The notes below the pieces were generated by a model, which saw only the letters and a list, made by a program, of their open reading frames with translations, made no database searches and was not told the origin of the DNA. From Streptomyces sp. JJ66 (lineage in GTDB: Bacteria > Actinomycetota > Actinomycetes > Streptomycetales > Streptomycetaceae), in NCBI RefSeq assembly GCF_019303495.1, contig NZ_JAEVFI010000005.1, positions 215,313 through 279,312 on the forward strand: a stretch of 64,000 nt of DNA. The letters are read 5' to 3'. Within the stretch, counting starts at the first letter, position 1, and each line of letters starts with the position of its first letter. The translations under genes were made by a program, and so were the position numbers. This document shows, piece by piece, positions 8,137 to 16,330 of this stretch.

Positions 8137-8577
8137 ATGAGCGTCACCATGCGGCGGACCTTGGATCAACAGCGCATGTACGCCTGGAACATGGCAGTGC
8201 GAGGAGCCGAGTTGGAGCAGCAGCGCCGCAGGGTGGCACGCGCGGTCGCCAGACTTGGCGGAGACTCGAAAGCCGTTGAGGTGGCAAGGCTTGGGGCGTC
8301 TGAACTCTTGGCCAACGTCATCGCGCATGCTGGAGACGCCCGGTGTCGAATCGCTGTGGCAGACGGAGGCTCGGATATCTCCATCCGGGTGTACGACACT
8401 TCGTGCTGCGTCCCGGCGATCACTACGCCTGACTGGGACGCCGAATCGGGACGCGGGCTGTGGTTGCTCGGGCAGATGGCGACGGGTCAGGGCTATGTGT
8501 TGGTCGATGAACCACCGTGGCGGAAGTGGGTCTGGTTTGGCGTGCCCAAAGTGTGCCCCATCGAGGACCTGGAGTGA
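8137..8577 (+). CDS. ATP-binding protein of the anti-sigma-factor HATPase type
   Basis: A 146-residue GHKL/HATPase_c protein resembling RsbW/SpoIIAB-type anti-sigma kinases. The N-box region is LGASELLANVIAHAGD (conserved E and N), the G1-like position reads VYDTSC, and ESGRGLWLLGQMATGQGY resembles the G2 lid. ATG at 8137 follows TGGGAGGA. Streptomyces genomes often pair such ATPases with HTH/DUF397 genes, as in the abaA-like loci. Whether it phosphorylates a sigma antagonist or only binds a partner cannot be read from sequence. The usual D-x-G of the G1 box reads DTS, so ATP binding may be weak. Confidence 0.82.
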   Translation: MSVTMRRTLDQQRMYAWNMAVRGAELEQQRRRVARAVARLGGDSKAVEVARLGASELLANVIAHAGDARCRIAVADGGSDISIRVYDTSCCVPAITTPDWDAESGRGLWLLGQMATGQGYVLVDEPPWRKWVWFGVPKVCPIEDLE

Positions 8578-8903
8578 GCCCGGCTGACGCCTTCTGGGAG
8601 TCAAGCCGGGTATGCCGCAGGGGGCCACCGTCAGCTCCGCCGGGTATGAACCTCTCAGGGGCAGGTCGCCCGCGCGGAGGGCCGGCGTGACCGGCCTGGT
8701 CACGCCATCCTCGCCCCGAGACCTCGGGGCGGTGAACAAGGTGAGTCAGGGGGAGCCGATGAGCGCACGCGCGCCTCCTCAGCCCTACCTCGAAAAGTAC
8801 GGCCGGTCCCTGCGCGCAACCAGCGTGCTCAGCCCGTGGCTCCTGTCGTGGGTGGACCGTGGAAGGCAGAAAACACAGAAAACACAGCAACGAGAGGACC
8901 CTC
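8578..8903. other. Intergenic region before the graspetide precursor
   Basis: This 326-bp stretch has no convincing gene. It holds a 9-bp hairpin with a 2-nt loop (8712-8720 and 8723-8731) that may end the ATPase transcript, and a short tandem repeat AAAACACAG x2 just before the precursor Shine-Dalgarno. A promoter for the RiPP genes is expected here, but no clear -35/-10 pair stands out. Confidence 0.4.
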
Positions 8904-9200
8904 ATGGAAACCGAACTTCTCACGCCTCTGCTCTACCCGCACTCCTCTCCACCCGCCACGCAGCAGGGCGACGGGGGTCCGGCGGTGCCGTTCGGGATCA
9001 CCCAAGCTCTTCCCTTCGTACCCGAAACGGTCGGCGTACGGGAGGAGTTGTACCTGTGTCCGGAGCGGCAAATCTCGGTCACCGCCGAGGGCAAGCCGTT
9101 CATCAGCGAGCCCTCCATGGGTTCCCAGGTCCAGACGGTCACCCAGACCCAGGAGGACATGCAGCTCTTCACCGATAACCACGGCACCGACACCGACTGA
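8904..9200 (+). CDS. tgmA: ATP-grasp-modified RiPP (graspetide) precursor peptide
   Basis: A 98-residue precursor for an omega-ester peptide. The leader holds PFGITQALPF (residues 29-38), which resembles the P-[FW]-G-L-R leader motif used by actinobacterial ATP-grasp maturases, and then LYLCPERQISVTAEGKPF (50-66), resembling the conserved Asp/Gly-Pro segment before the core. The C-terminal core is Thr- and acid-rich: T78, T80, T82, E84, D85, T90, D91, T95, D96, T97 and D98. The ATG at 8904 follows AGAGGA. The ligase gene starts 17 bp downstream and the methyltransferase overlaps that. Thr hydroxyls are probably esterified to Asp/Glu side chains; the exact pairing cannot be read from sequence. 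Confidence 0.88.
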   Translation: METELLTPLLYPHSSPPATQQGDGGPAVPFGITQALPFVPETVGVREELYLCPERQISVTAEGKPFISEPSMGSQVQTVTQTQEDMQLFTDNHGTDTD

Positions 9201-9217
9201 ACTGAGAGGTAGGACCC

Positions 9218-10180
9218 GTGACGGTTCTGGTGCTGACCCGTCCGTACATGGATGCGGTAGCGGACATGGTGATTGAGGAACTCAACAACCGGAAGGTTCC
9301 TGTCGTGCGGCTCGACACAGGCGACTTTCCGACGCGCCTCACCCTGTCGGCTCGTCTGGACCCCGGCCAGGACTCGTGGTGTGGCCTATGGCGTGGCGAG
9401 CACCGGAACCTGGACCTGGGCAGCGTCCGGGCCGTGTACTACCGGCGGCCCGGACGCTTCCGCCTGGACCCCCGTATGGCAGCCGACAGCGTCCGCTGGG
9501 CAGACAGCGAAGCCCGTGCCGGGCTCGGGGGAGTGCTGGCTTCCTTACGCTGCGCCTGGGTCAACCATCCCTGGAGGAGCGCCCTTGCCGAGTTCTCCCC
9601 CTATGCTCTCGCGACGGCGGCCAGGTGCGGGCTACTCATCCCCCCGACCTTGATCACTTCTGACCCGGAGGAGGCCCGGGCCTTCGTGGCGTCCATGCCC
9701 GGACAGGTGGCTGCCTACAAGGCCATCGGCACCGCTCCCGCAGGAGACTACGAGGGGAACCGCGTGGCCCTGTGGACGACGAAGATCCGCCCAGAAAAGA
9801 TCACGGATGCCGTCAGCCTTACGGCGCACCAGTTTCAGCAGTGGATCGCCAAGAAGCATGAAGTGCGGCTGACGGTGGTCGGGGACAAGCTGTTCGCCGG
9901 AGAAATCCATGCCGGATCGGCAGCCTCAAGGATTGACTTCCGCCGTGACTACAACTCGCTCACCTATCGGGTGTGTGATGTGCCTGAACCGATAGTCGCC
10001 GGGGTCAAAACGTTGATGTCTGTCATGGGGCTGCGCTACGTTGCATTGGATTTCCTCGTCAGTGGTGATGACAGGTGGTATCTGGTAGATGTCAACCCCA
10101 ATGGTCAATGGGGTTTCATTCCGGCTCTTCGTGCACCCATCACCCAAGCACTCGCCGACCTCTTGGAGGCTACGCAGTGA
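9218..10180 (+). CDS. tgmB: ATP-grasp ribosomal peptide maturase (TgmB)
   Basis: A 320-residue ATP-grasp ligase that activates Asp/Glu side chains in the precursor core as acyl phosphates and closes them onto Thr hydroxyls. Visible features: N-terminal segment MTVLVLTRPYMDAVADMVI, RAVYYRRPGRFRLD, lysine-containing YKAIG for nucleotide binding, HEVRLTVVGDKLFAGEI, and the Mg-binding end LVDVNPNGQWGF (D291, N293, N295). The length is usual for the family. The GTG at 9218 follows GAGAGGTAGGA. It forms an operon with the precursor and overlaps the methyltransferase start by 4 bp (GTGA), suggesting translational coupling. Confidence 0.92.
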   Translation: MTVLVLTRPYMDAVADMVIEELNNRKVPVVRLDTGDFPTRLTLSARLDPGQDSWCGLWRGEHRNLDLGSVRAVYYRRPGRFRLDPRMAADSVRWADSEARAGLGGVLASLRCAWVNHPWRSALAEFSPYALATAARCGLLIPPTLITSDPEEARAFVASMPGQVAAYKAIGTAPAGDYEGNRVALWTTKIRPEKITDAVSLTAHQFQQWIAKKHEVRLTVVGDKLFAGEIHAGSAASRIDFRRDYNSLTYRVCDVPEPIVAGVKTLMSVMGLRYVALDFLVSGDDRWYLVDVNPNGQWGFIPALRAPITQALADLLEATQ

Positions 10181-11307
10181 GCAGCATGCTGGAATCCGCT
10201 CGGAACGTGATGACCGAAAGATTGATCAGGGAAGGGGCGCTTCGTTCTCCGCACTGGAAATCTGCCTTCCTGGATGTCTCCCGCGAAACCTTCGTCCCTC
10301 GCTTCACCATCGGCTACGGTTCAGCTTCCCGCGTCTTCGAGAACACGGACGCCGACTATTCCGAAGCCGTTTATGCAGACACCTCACTCGTGACCGAGTG
10401 GGACGCTGCTGGGACGCCGGTCAGCTCTTCCAGCGCCCCCTCTCTGATGGCCCGGATGCTTGACGCGTTCGCGGTGGACGAGGGTCCCGTCCTGGAAGTT
10501 GGCACGGGCACAGGCTACAACTGTGCCCTGCTGTGCCACCACTTCGGTGACAGTCACGTGGTGAGCGTGGATGTAGACCCTGCTCTGGCTAGGGCCGCAC
10601 GTGACAAGCTACGAAAACACGGCTACACCCCCGCCATTATTACTGGGGACGGAACGCGGGGATGGTCGCACCAGGCCCCATATCGTGGAATCCTTGCCAC
10701 CTGCGGAGTAGACCGCATTCCTCCTGCCTGGCTTGGTCAGGTAACCCCAGGGGGGCTCATCGTCACCAATATCGGGACGGGCATCGCCCAGCTCACCGTC
10801 AATGAAGGTGGCGGCGCAGAGGGTGGATTCCTGTCCGAAGCGGCGTCCTTTATGCGAGCCCGTCCCGCGCCGGGTTATGTGGCTGAGACGGCTCCTCGGT
10901 ACAGCAAGACGATTATCAATGGCGCGGGGCGCAAGCGCACCTATGATCTGCCCGGACAGGACGAGGGGGAGGGGTTTCTCGGTGATCTCATTCTTGCTGA
11001 GTCCCTGGAAATCTCGATGGTGCAGCATGACGTGCTGGCCATGTCTCTTCTGGTGTCTGAAGAAGAGACCGTTCACGGGCTCGTTCAACCTGCCTCTGGT
11101 TCTTGGGCGCGGGTGACGTCCCTTGGCGGGACGGCCGTACACGTGGTGTCCAGTGGCCCCCGGGACCTGTGGGCAGACCGCCTCCGTCTCTTCACCGAAT
11201 GGGTGGATGCATGGCGCCCACAGCCCGGTGCGTACCGTCTCCGTGTCACCCCAGAAGGTGACCACACTCTTATGCGAGGAGCCCAGGCGTGGCACCTGCC
11301 CAACTGA
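10177..11307 (+). CDS. tgmC: PIMT-like methyltransferase of ATP-grasp peptide systems
   Basis: A 376-residue SAM methyltransferase related to protein L-isoaspartyl O-methyltransferase. Motif I is VLEVGTGTGY (residues 105-114), followed by VVSVDVDPALARAA and the late VTPGGLIVTNIG. A long C-terminal region beyond the PIMT core is typical of the graspetide-associated branch. In the characterised fuscimiditide system such an enzyme methylates an Asp in the cyclised peptide, which then collapses to an aspartimide. By analogy this protein would act after TgmB. The start is the GTG overlapping the tgmB stop. It ends about 75 bp before the converging desulfurase gene, the right edge of the island. 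Confidence 0.9.
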   Translation: MSSMLESARNVMTERLIREGALRSPHWKSAFLDVSRETFVPRFTIGYGSASRVFENTDADYSEAVYADTSLVTEWDAAGTPVSSSSAPSLMARMLDAFAVDEGPVLEVGTGTGYNCALLCHHFGDSHVVSVDVDPALARAARDKLRKHGYTPAIITGDGTRGWSHQAPYRGILATCGVDRIPPAWLGQVTPGGLIVTNIGTGIAQLTVNEGGGAEGGFLSEAASFMRARPAPGYVAETAPRYSKTIINGAGRKRTYDLPGQDEGEGFLGDLILAESLEISMVQHDVLAMSLLVSEEETVHGLVQPASGSWARVTSLGGTAVHVVSSGPRDLWADRLRLFTEWVDAWRPQPGAYRLRVTPEGDHTLMRGAQAWHLPN

Positions 11308-11383
11308 GGCGACAGTGACCCGGGCCATGCCTGTCGCCTGCCGAGGGCGGAGCGGGTACGGCTGGGTTGCCCGGGCCGGGGCG

Positions 11384-12784
11384 TCACTGGGCGCGGCGGA
11401 TGCGGTAGGTCGTGCCGTCGGCGCCGAGGTACGCGTGGCCGCGCATGTCGCACCAGGCCGGGATGTCCAGGCGGGCCGCTTCGTCGTCGGCGAGGACGGT
11501 GATGACGCCGCCGACCGGTACGTCGTCGATGACCTTCGCCAGTTCGATCACCGGCAGCGGGCACAGCGTGCCGAGCGCGTCCACGGTGACGCCCTCGCCG
11601 TCGGGCACGGCGGCAGGTTCGGCAGAGCCCGCGCTGATGCGCTCGCGCACCGAGCCGACCGCGTCCGGCAGCACCGTCAAGAACGCGTCCACCTCCTGTG
11701 GCGTCGTCCCCCGGGGGAGTGAAACCCGCACGTTGCCCTCGGACAGCACGCCCATCGCCCGCAGCACGTGCGAGGGGGTCAGCGTGCTGGAGGTGCACGA
11801 GGAGCCGGAGGAGACGGAGAACCCGGCGGCGTCCAGCGCGTGCAGCAGCGCCTCCCCGTCGGCGTACAGGCAGGAGAAGGTGACGATGTGCGGCAGCCGC
11901 CGCAGCGGGTCGCCGACGACCTCGGTGTCGGTGACGAGCGAGGGCACCGCCTGCCGCACCCGGTCCACCAGTGGACGCAGCCGCTCGGCGTCGGCGGCCG
12001 CCTCCGCCTGTACCGCGCGCAGGGACGCGGCGGCGGCCACGATCGCGGGCAGGTTCTCGAAGCCCGGCATGCGCCCGGCCTCCCGCTCGTCCGCCGGGCC
12101 GCGCGGCGCGAACCGGACGCCCTTGCGTACCACCAGCAGGCCGACGCCGCTGGGCCCGCCCCACTTGTGCGCGCTGGCCGCCAGCAGCGACCACCCCCCG
12201 CCGACCTGGCCCCAGCCGAGCGACTGCGCGGCGTCCACCAGCAGCGGCACCCCGGCCTCCCGGCACGCCTCGGCGGCCTCGGCCACCGGCTGCACCGTGC
12301 CCACCTCGTGATTGGCCGACTGCAAACATGCCAGCGCCGTCCCCGAAGCCGGGTCCGTGCCCGCCCCGTCACCCGGACGCAGCAGCGCCGCGAACTCCTC
12401 CGGGACGACACGCCCGCCCCGGTCCACCGGCGCCCGCACCACCGTGCCGCCCGCGGCCTCGTGCGCCTCGCCCGCGTGCAGCACCGCCGAGTGCTCGACG
12501 GCGGAGATCACCAGGCGCCGGCCCGCCCGGCGGCGTCCGGCCAGCGCACCGGCCACCCCGGCGTGCAGCGCGTGCGTGCCGGAGGGCGCGAAGACCAGCT
12601 CGTCCGGGCGGCAGCCCACCGCTTCGGCGGCCGTCTGACGGGCGGCGTCCAGCAGCATCCGGGCGCGTCGCCCCTCGCGGTGCAGCCGCGCGGGGTCGGC
12701 CCACCCCTCGTCCAGCGCGGCGAGCAGTGCCTGGCGGGCGACGGGGTGGAGGGGCGCGGCGGAGGCGGCGTCGAAGTAGGGCAC
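11384..12784 (-). CDS. Cysteine desulfurase fused to a TusA-type sulfurtransferase domain
   Basis: A 466-residue two-domain protein. Residues about 1-370 are a class V aminotransferase-type (NifS/IscS) desulfurase: SAVEHSAV, SAHKWGGPSG with the PLP lysine, and the catalytic loop VSSGSSCTSS. Residues about 385-466 form a TusA/SirA-like domain starting VTVDALGTLCPLPVIELAK, whose Cys in the CPxP motif would accept the persulfide. The fusion suggests that sulfur passes directly from the PLP site to the carrier within one chain, for cofactor or tRNA thiolation (inference). The start is the ATG at 12784. It diverges from ctaC and lies next to the oxidase operon. Confidence 0.93.
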   Translation of the reverse strand: MPYFDAASAAPLHPVARQALLAALDEGWADPARLHREGRRARMLLDAARQTAAEAVGCRPDELVFAPSGTHALHAGVAGALAGRRRAGRRLVISAVEHSAVLHAGEAHEAAGGTVVRAPVDRGGRVVPEEFAALLRPGDGAGTDPASGTALACLQSANHEVGTVQPVAEAAEACREAGVPLLVDAAQSLGWGQVGGGWSLLAASAHKWGGPSGVGLLVVRKGVRFAPRGPADEREAGRMPGFENLPAIVAAAASLRAVQAEAAADAERLRPLVDRVRQAVPSLVTDTEVVGDPLRRLPHIVTFSCLYADGEALLHALDAAGFSVSSGSSCTSSTLTPSHVLRAMGVLSEGNVRVSLPRGTTPQEVDAFLTVLPDAVGSVRERISAGSAEPAAVPDGEGVTVDALGTLCPLPVIELAKVIDDVPVGGVITVLADDEAARLDIPAWCDMRGHAYLGADGTTYRIRRAQ

Positions 12785-12944
12785 ACCTGAACGCTAGCGC
12801 GCGCGGCGTGCGTGCCCCGGGCGACGCTGTCCGGACTTCCCCTGACCCGCGCTGTTCAGGCTCCGGACGGGGGCATTCCACCCCATCGGAGGGACCGGCG
12901 GCGCGTTACCCACCCTCCCCGCACAGCCCCAGATCGTGTCCAGT

Positions 12945-12974
12945 AGGGTTTGGTCCGCATAAACATCAAACCCT
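12945..12974 (+). promoter_or_regulatory. Inverted repeat in the ctaC upstream region
   Basis: AGGGTTTG (12945-12952) and CAAACCCT (12967-12974) form a perfect 8-bp inverted repeat spaced by 14 nt, about 77 bp before the ctaC start. It could be an operator or part of the 5' leader. The assignment rests on symmetry only. Confidence 0.35.
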
Positions 12975-13050
12975 GCCCGCGCCAGGGCCGAGCGCCCCGA
13001 TCACCAGGTCCGCGCCGGCCGAGCGGGCGAGACTCTCGGGAAGGCGCTAC

Positions 13051-14052
13051 GTGAGTCCCAACGGCTCCGACCTCCCCCACGAGCGCCTGGAGGCGCCCGC
13101 GGGTGGTACCCCCTCGTCGCGGCGCCCGATGCGGCGGATGCTGCCGCCGGTGCTGGGCGCGGCCCTGGTCCTGGCGACCGCCACCGGTTGCACATCGGAG
13201 GACCTCCCCCGCCTCGGTATGCCCACCCCGGTCACCGAGGAGGCGCCGCGCATCCTCTCCCTGTGGCAGGGCTCCTGGATCGCCGCGCTCGCCGTGGGCC
13301 TGCTCGTGTGGGGCCTGATCCTGTGGAGCGTGATCTTCCACCGGCGGTCCCGCACCAAGGTGGAGGTTCCGGTCCAGACCCGGTACAACATGCCCATCGA
13401 GGCGCTGTACACCGTGGTCCCCCTCGTCATGGTGTCGGTCCTGTTCTACTTCACCGCGCGGGATGAGTCCGCGCTGCTGGAGACCTCCGACCGGCCCGAC
13501 CACGTCGTCAACGTCGTGGGCTTCCAGTGGAGCTGGGGCTTCAACTACCTGGAGGACGTGGACGGCGACCCGGCCACGGACAACCGGGACGCGCCCGAGC
13601 TGGAGGGCATCCCGGACCGGATGCTGGAGGCGGTGCCGGAGGGCGCCGAGGGCGTCTACACGCTCGGCACCCCGGCGGACGAGAACCCCCAGACCGGCAA
13701 CCCCGGCCCCACGCTGTGGTTGCCCAAGGGTGAGAGCGTCCAGTTCATCCTGACCTCCCGGGACGTCATCCACTCCTTCTGGGTGGTGCCGTTCCTGATG
13801 AAGCAGGACGTGATCCCCGGTCACACCAACCGCTTCGAGGTCACCCCCACCCAGGAGGGCACCTTCCTCGGCAAGTGCGCCGAGCTGTGCGGCACGGACC
13901 ACGCCCGGATGCTGTTCAACGTCAAGGTCGTTTCTCCCGAGCGCTACCAGCAGTACCTGGAGGAGCTGGCCGACCAGGGCAACACCGGCTACCTGCCCGC
14001 GGCCATCGACCAGACGGACGCGGCCCAGAATGCGGAGACGAACAACCCGTGA
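13051..14052 (+). CDS. ctaC: Cytochrome c oxidase subunit II (CtaC), lipoprotein
   Basis: A 333-residue aa3-oxidase subunit carrying the Cu-A site that takes electrons from cytochrome c. A lipobox-like LATATGC places the lipidated Cys at about residue 47. Two membrane helices follow ([20 protein letters not shown] and [17 protein letters not shown]). The periplasmic cupredoxin domain has [26 protein letters not shown] and the Cu-A loop [13 protein letters not shown]. The GTG at 13051 follows GGGAAGG; a longer in-frame extension upstream is low-complexity and not family-like. Its stop overlaps the ctaD start (GTGA). Confidence 0.95.
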   Translation: MSPNGSDLPHERLEAPAGGTPSSRRPMRRMLPPVLGAALVLATATGCTSEDLPRLGMPTPVTEEAPRILSLWQGSWIAALAVGLLVWGLILWSVIFHRRSRTKVEVPVQTRYNMPIEALYTVVPLVMVSVLFYFTARDESALLETSDRPDHVVNVVGFQWSWGFNYLEDVDGDPATDNRDAPELEGIPDRMLEAVPEGAEGVYTLGTPADENPQTGNPGPTLWLPKGESVQFILTSRDVIHSFWVVPFLMKQDVIPGHTNRFEVTPTQEGTFLGKCAELCGTDHARMLFNVKVVSPERYQQYLEELADQGNTGYLPAAIDQTDAAQNAETNNP

Positions 14053-15812
14053 GCATCCTCAACGAACCCCAGGGTGCCGCGGCGGCAGAGGACTCGTACG
14101 AGGACGAGCTGCCGGTGCGGCGCAAGGAGCCCGGCAACGTCGTGGTGAAGTGGATGACGACCACTGACCACAAGACGATCGGCACGCTCTACCTCATCAC
14201 GTCGTTCGCGTTCTTCGTGATCGGCGGCGTCATGGCGCTCGTCATGCGCGCCGAACTCGCCCGCCCCGGCACCCAGCTCGTGTCGAACGAGCAGTTCAAC
14301 CAGCTGTTCACCATGCACGGCACGGTGATGCTGCTGATGTTCGCCACCCCGCTGTTCGCGGGCTTCGCGAACTGGATCATGCCGCTCCAGATCGGCGCGC
14401 CCGACGTGGCGTTCCCGCGCCTGAACATGCTGGCCTACTGGCTGTACCTGTTCGGTTCGCTGATCGCCCTCGCCGGCTTCCTGACGCCCAACGGCGCCGC
14501 CAGCTTCGGCTGGTTCGCCTACACCCCGCTGTCCAGCGTGGAGCACTCTCCGGGCATCGGCGCGGACATGTGGATCATGGGCCTGGCGATGTCCGGCTTC
14601 GGCACGATCCTCGGCGCGGTCAACTTCATCACCACGATCATCTGCATGCGTGCCCCGGGACTGACGATGTTCCGCATGCCGATCTTCACCTGGAACGTGC
14701 TGCTCACCGGTGTGCTGGTGCTGCTGGCCTTCCCGGTGCTGGCCGCCGCGCTGTTCGCCCTGGAGGCGGACCGCCAGTTCGGCGCGCACATCTTCGACCC
14801 GGCCAACGGCGGCGCGCTGCTGTGGCAGCACCTGTTCTGGTTCTTCGGGCACCCCGAGGTGTACATCATCGCGCTGCCGTTCTTCGGCATCGTCTCCGAG
14901 GTCATCCCGGTCTTCTCCCGCAAGCCGCTGTTCGGCTACGTCGGCCTCATCGCGGCGACGATCGCCATCGCGGGCCTGTCCGTGACGGTGTGGGCGCACC
15001 ACATGTACGTCACCGGCGGGGTGCTGCTGCCGTTCTTCTCCTTCATGACGTTCCTCATCGCCGTCCCGACCGGCGTGAAGTTCTTCAACTGGATCGGCAC
15101 GATGTGGAAGGGGTCGCTGAGCTTCGAGACGCCGATGCTGTGGACGGTCGGCTTCCTCATCACCTTCCTCTTCGGTGGCCTCACCGGCGTCATCCTGGCC
15201 TCCCCGCCGATGGACTTCCACGTCTCGGACTCCTACTTCGTGGTGGCCCACTTCCACTACGTGGTGTTCGGCACCGTGGTGTTCGCGATGTTCGCCGGGT
15301 TCCACTTCTGGTGGCCCAAGTTCACCGGCAAGATGCTGGACGAGCGGCTCGGCAAGATCACGTTCTGGACGCTGTTCATCGGCTTCCACGGCACCTTCCT
15401 GGTGCAGCACTGGCTGGGCGCCGAGGGCATGCCGCGCCGGTACGCCGACTACCTGGCGGCCGACGGCTTCACCGCGCTGAACACGGTCTCCACGATCAGC
15501 TCGTTCCTGCTCGGCGCCTCGCTGCTGCCGTTCTTCTACAACGTCTGGAAGACGGCGAAGTACGGCAAGAAGATCGAGGTGGACGACCCGTGGGGTTACG
15601 GCCGTTCGCTGGAGTGGGCGACGTCCTGCCCGCCGCCGCGGCACAACTTCCTCACCCTGCCGCGCATCCGCTCCGAATCCCCGGCGTTCGACCTGCACCA
15701 CCCGGAGATCGCCGCGCTGGACCAGCTGGAGAACCACGCCTCTGAGGAGGCGGCCCTCGTGGGCGCCGGCAGCGAGTCCGTCACCCAGGACGAGAAGGAG
15801 ACGGGCAAGTGA
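14049..15812 (+). CDS. ctaD: Cytochrome c oxidase subunit I (CtaD)
   Basis: The 587-residue catalytic subunit of the proton-pumping aa3 oxidase, with 12 helices and hemes a and a3 plus Cu-B. Signatures are [19 protein letters not shown] with the heme a ligand, [10 protein letters not shown] (Cu-B His and cross-linked Tyr region), WAHHMYVTG (Cu-B His pair) and [11 protein letters not shown] (heme ligands). A cytoplasmic N-terminal tail precedes [16 protein letters not shown]. The GTG start overlaps the ctaC stop. The operon order ctaC-ctaD-ctaF matches other actinobacteria. Confidence 0.97.
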   Translation: MSILNEPQGAAAAEDSYEDELPVRRKEPGNVVVKWMTTTDHKTIGTLYLITSFAFFVIGGVMALVMRAELARPGTQLVSNEQFNQLFTMHGTVMLLMFATPLFAGFANWIMPLQIGAPDVAFPRLNMLAYWLYLFGSLIALAGFLTPNGAASFGWFAYTPLSSVEHSPGIGADMWIMGLAMSGFGTILGAVNFITTIICMRAPGLTMFRMPIFTWNVLLTGVLVLLAFPVLAAALFALEADRQFGAHIFDPANGGALLWQHLFWFFGHPEVYIIALPFFGIVSEVIPVFSRKPLFGYVGLIAATIAIAGLSVTVWAHHMYVTGGVLLPFFSFMTFLIAVPTGVKFFNWIGTMWKGSLSFETPMLWTVGFLITFLFGGLTGVILASPPMDFHVSDSYFVVAHFHYVVFGTVVFAMFAGFHFWWPKFTGKMLDERLGKITFWTLFIGFHGTFLVQHWLGAEGMPRRYADYLAADGFTALNTVSTISSFLLGASLLPFFYNVWKTAKYGKKIEVDDPWGYGRSLEWATSCPPPRHNFLTLPRIRSESPAFDLHHPEIAALDQLENHASEEAALVGAGSESVTQDEKETGK

Positions 15813-16207
15813 AGGTCCAGGGCAAGATTTTCATCTGGCTGTCGGCGTTCCTCCTGGCGATGGCCGCCGTCTACGGCCTGTGGTCCAAGGAGCCGGTCGG
15901 CACCACCGCGCTGTTCCTCGCGTTCGGCCTCTCGCTCATGGTCGGCTACTACCTCGCGTTCACCGCGCGGCGGGTGGACACCGGGGCGCAGGACCGGGAG
16001 GACGCCGACGTCGCCGATGACGCGGGCGAGCTGGGCTTCTTCAGCCCGCACAGCTGGCAGCCCCTCGCCCTCGCGGCGGGCACCTCCCTGGCCTTCATGG
16101 GCGTCATCTTCGGCTGGTGGCTGATGTGGTTCTCCGCGCCGGTCATCCTGCTCGGCCTGTTCGGCTGGGTGTTCGAGTACTACCACGGCGAGAACCAGAA
16201 CCAGTAA
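15809..16207 (+). CDS. ctaF: Cytochrome c oxidase subunit IV, actinobacterial (CtaF)
   Basis: The 132-residue small membrane subunit of the actinobacterial bc1-aa3 supercomplex. It has four hydrophobic segments, the first beginning [19 protein letters not shown] and the last ending [17 protein letters not shown]. The GTG start overlaps the ctaD stop by 4 bp, so the three genes are translationally coupled. A strong terminator follows. Confidence 0.93.
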   Translation: MKVQGKIFIWLSAFLLAMAAVYGLWSKEPVGTTALFLAFGLSLMVGYYLAFTARRVDTGAQDREDADVADDAGELGFFSPHSWQPLALAAGTSLAFMGVIFGWWLMWFSAPVILLGLFGWVFEYYHGENQNQ

Positions 16208-16243
16208 GGCCAATCCGCGGGCACGCCCCGCACCGCAAGTCAA

Positions 16244-16277
16244 GGGTCATCCCCGGGGCGCGCCCCGGGGATGACCC
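16244..16277 (+). terminator. Hairpin terminator after ctaF
   Basis: An uninterrupted 34-bp palindrome (17-bp arms, 16244-16260 and 16261-16277) followed by a T-containing stretch, 37 bp past the ctaF stop. It closes the ctaC-ctaD-ctaF operon. Confidence 0.85.
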
Positions 16278-16330
16278 GTTTGTACGTATCCAACGCGCCC
16301 GTAGAGCCCACTTTTCATACTTTTTAGGGC

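Noticed and set aside
8612..9178. A 188-codon plus-strand frame spanning the precursor region
   Set aside because: It lies in another frame from the precursor, has low-complexity composition and no homology-like motifs. The 98-residue frame with leader motif and ribosome site explains the region better.
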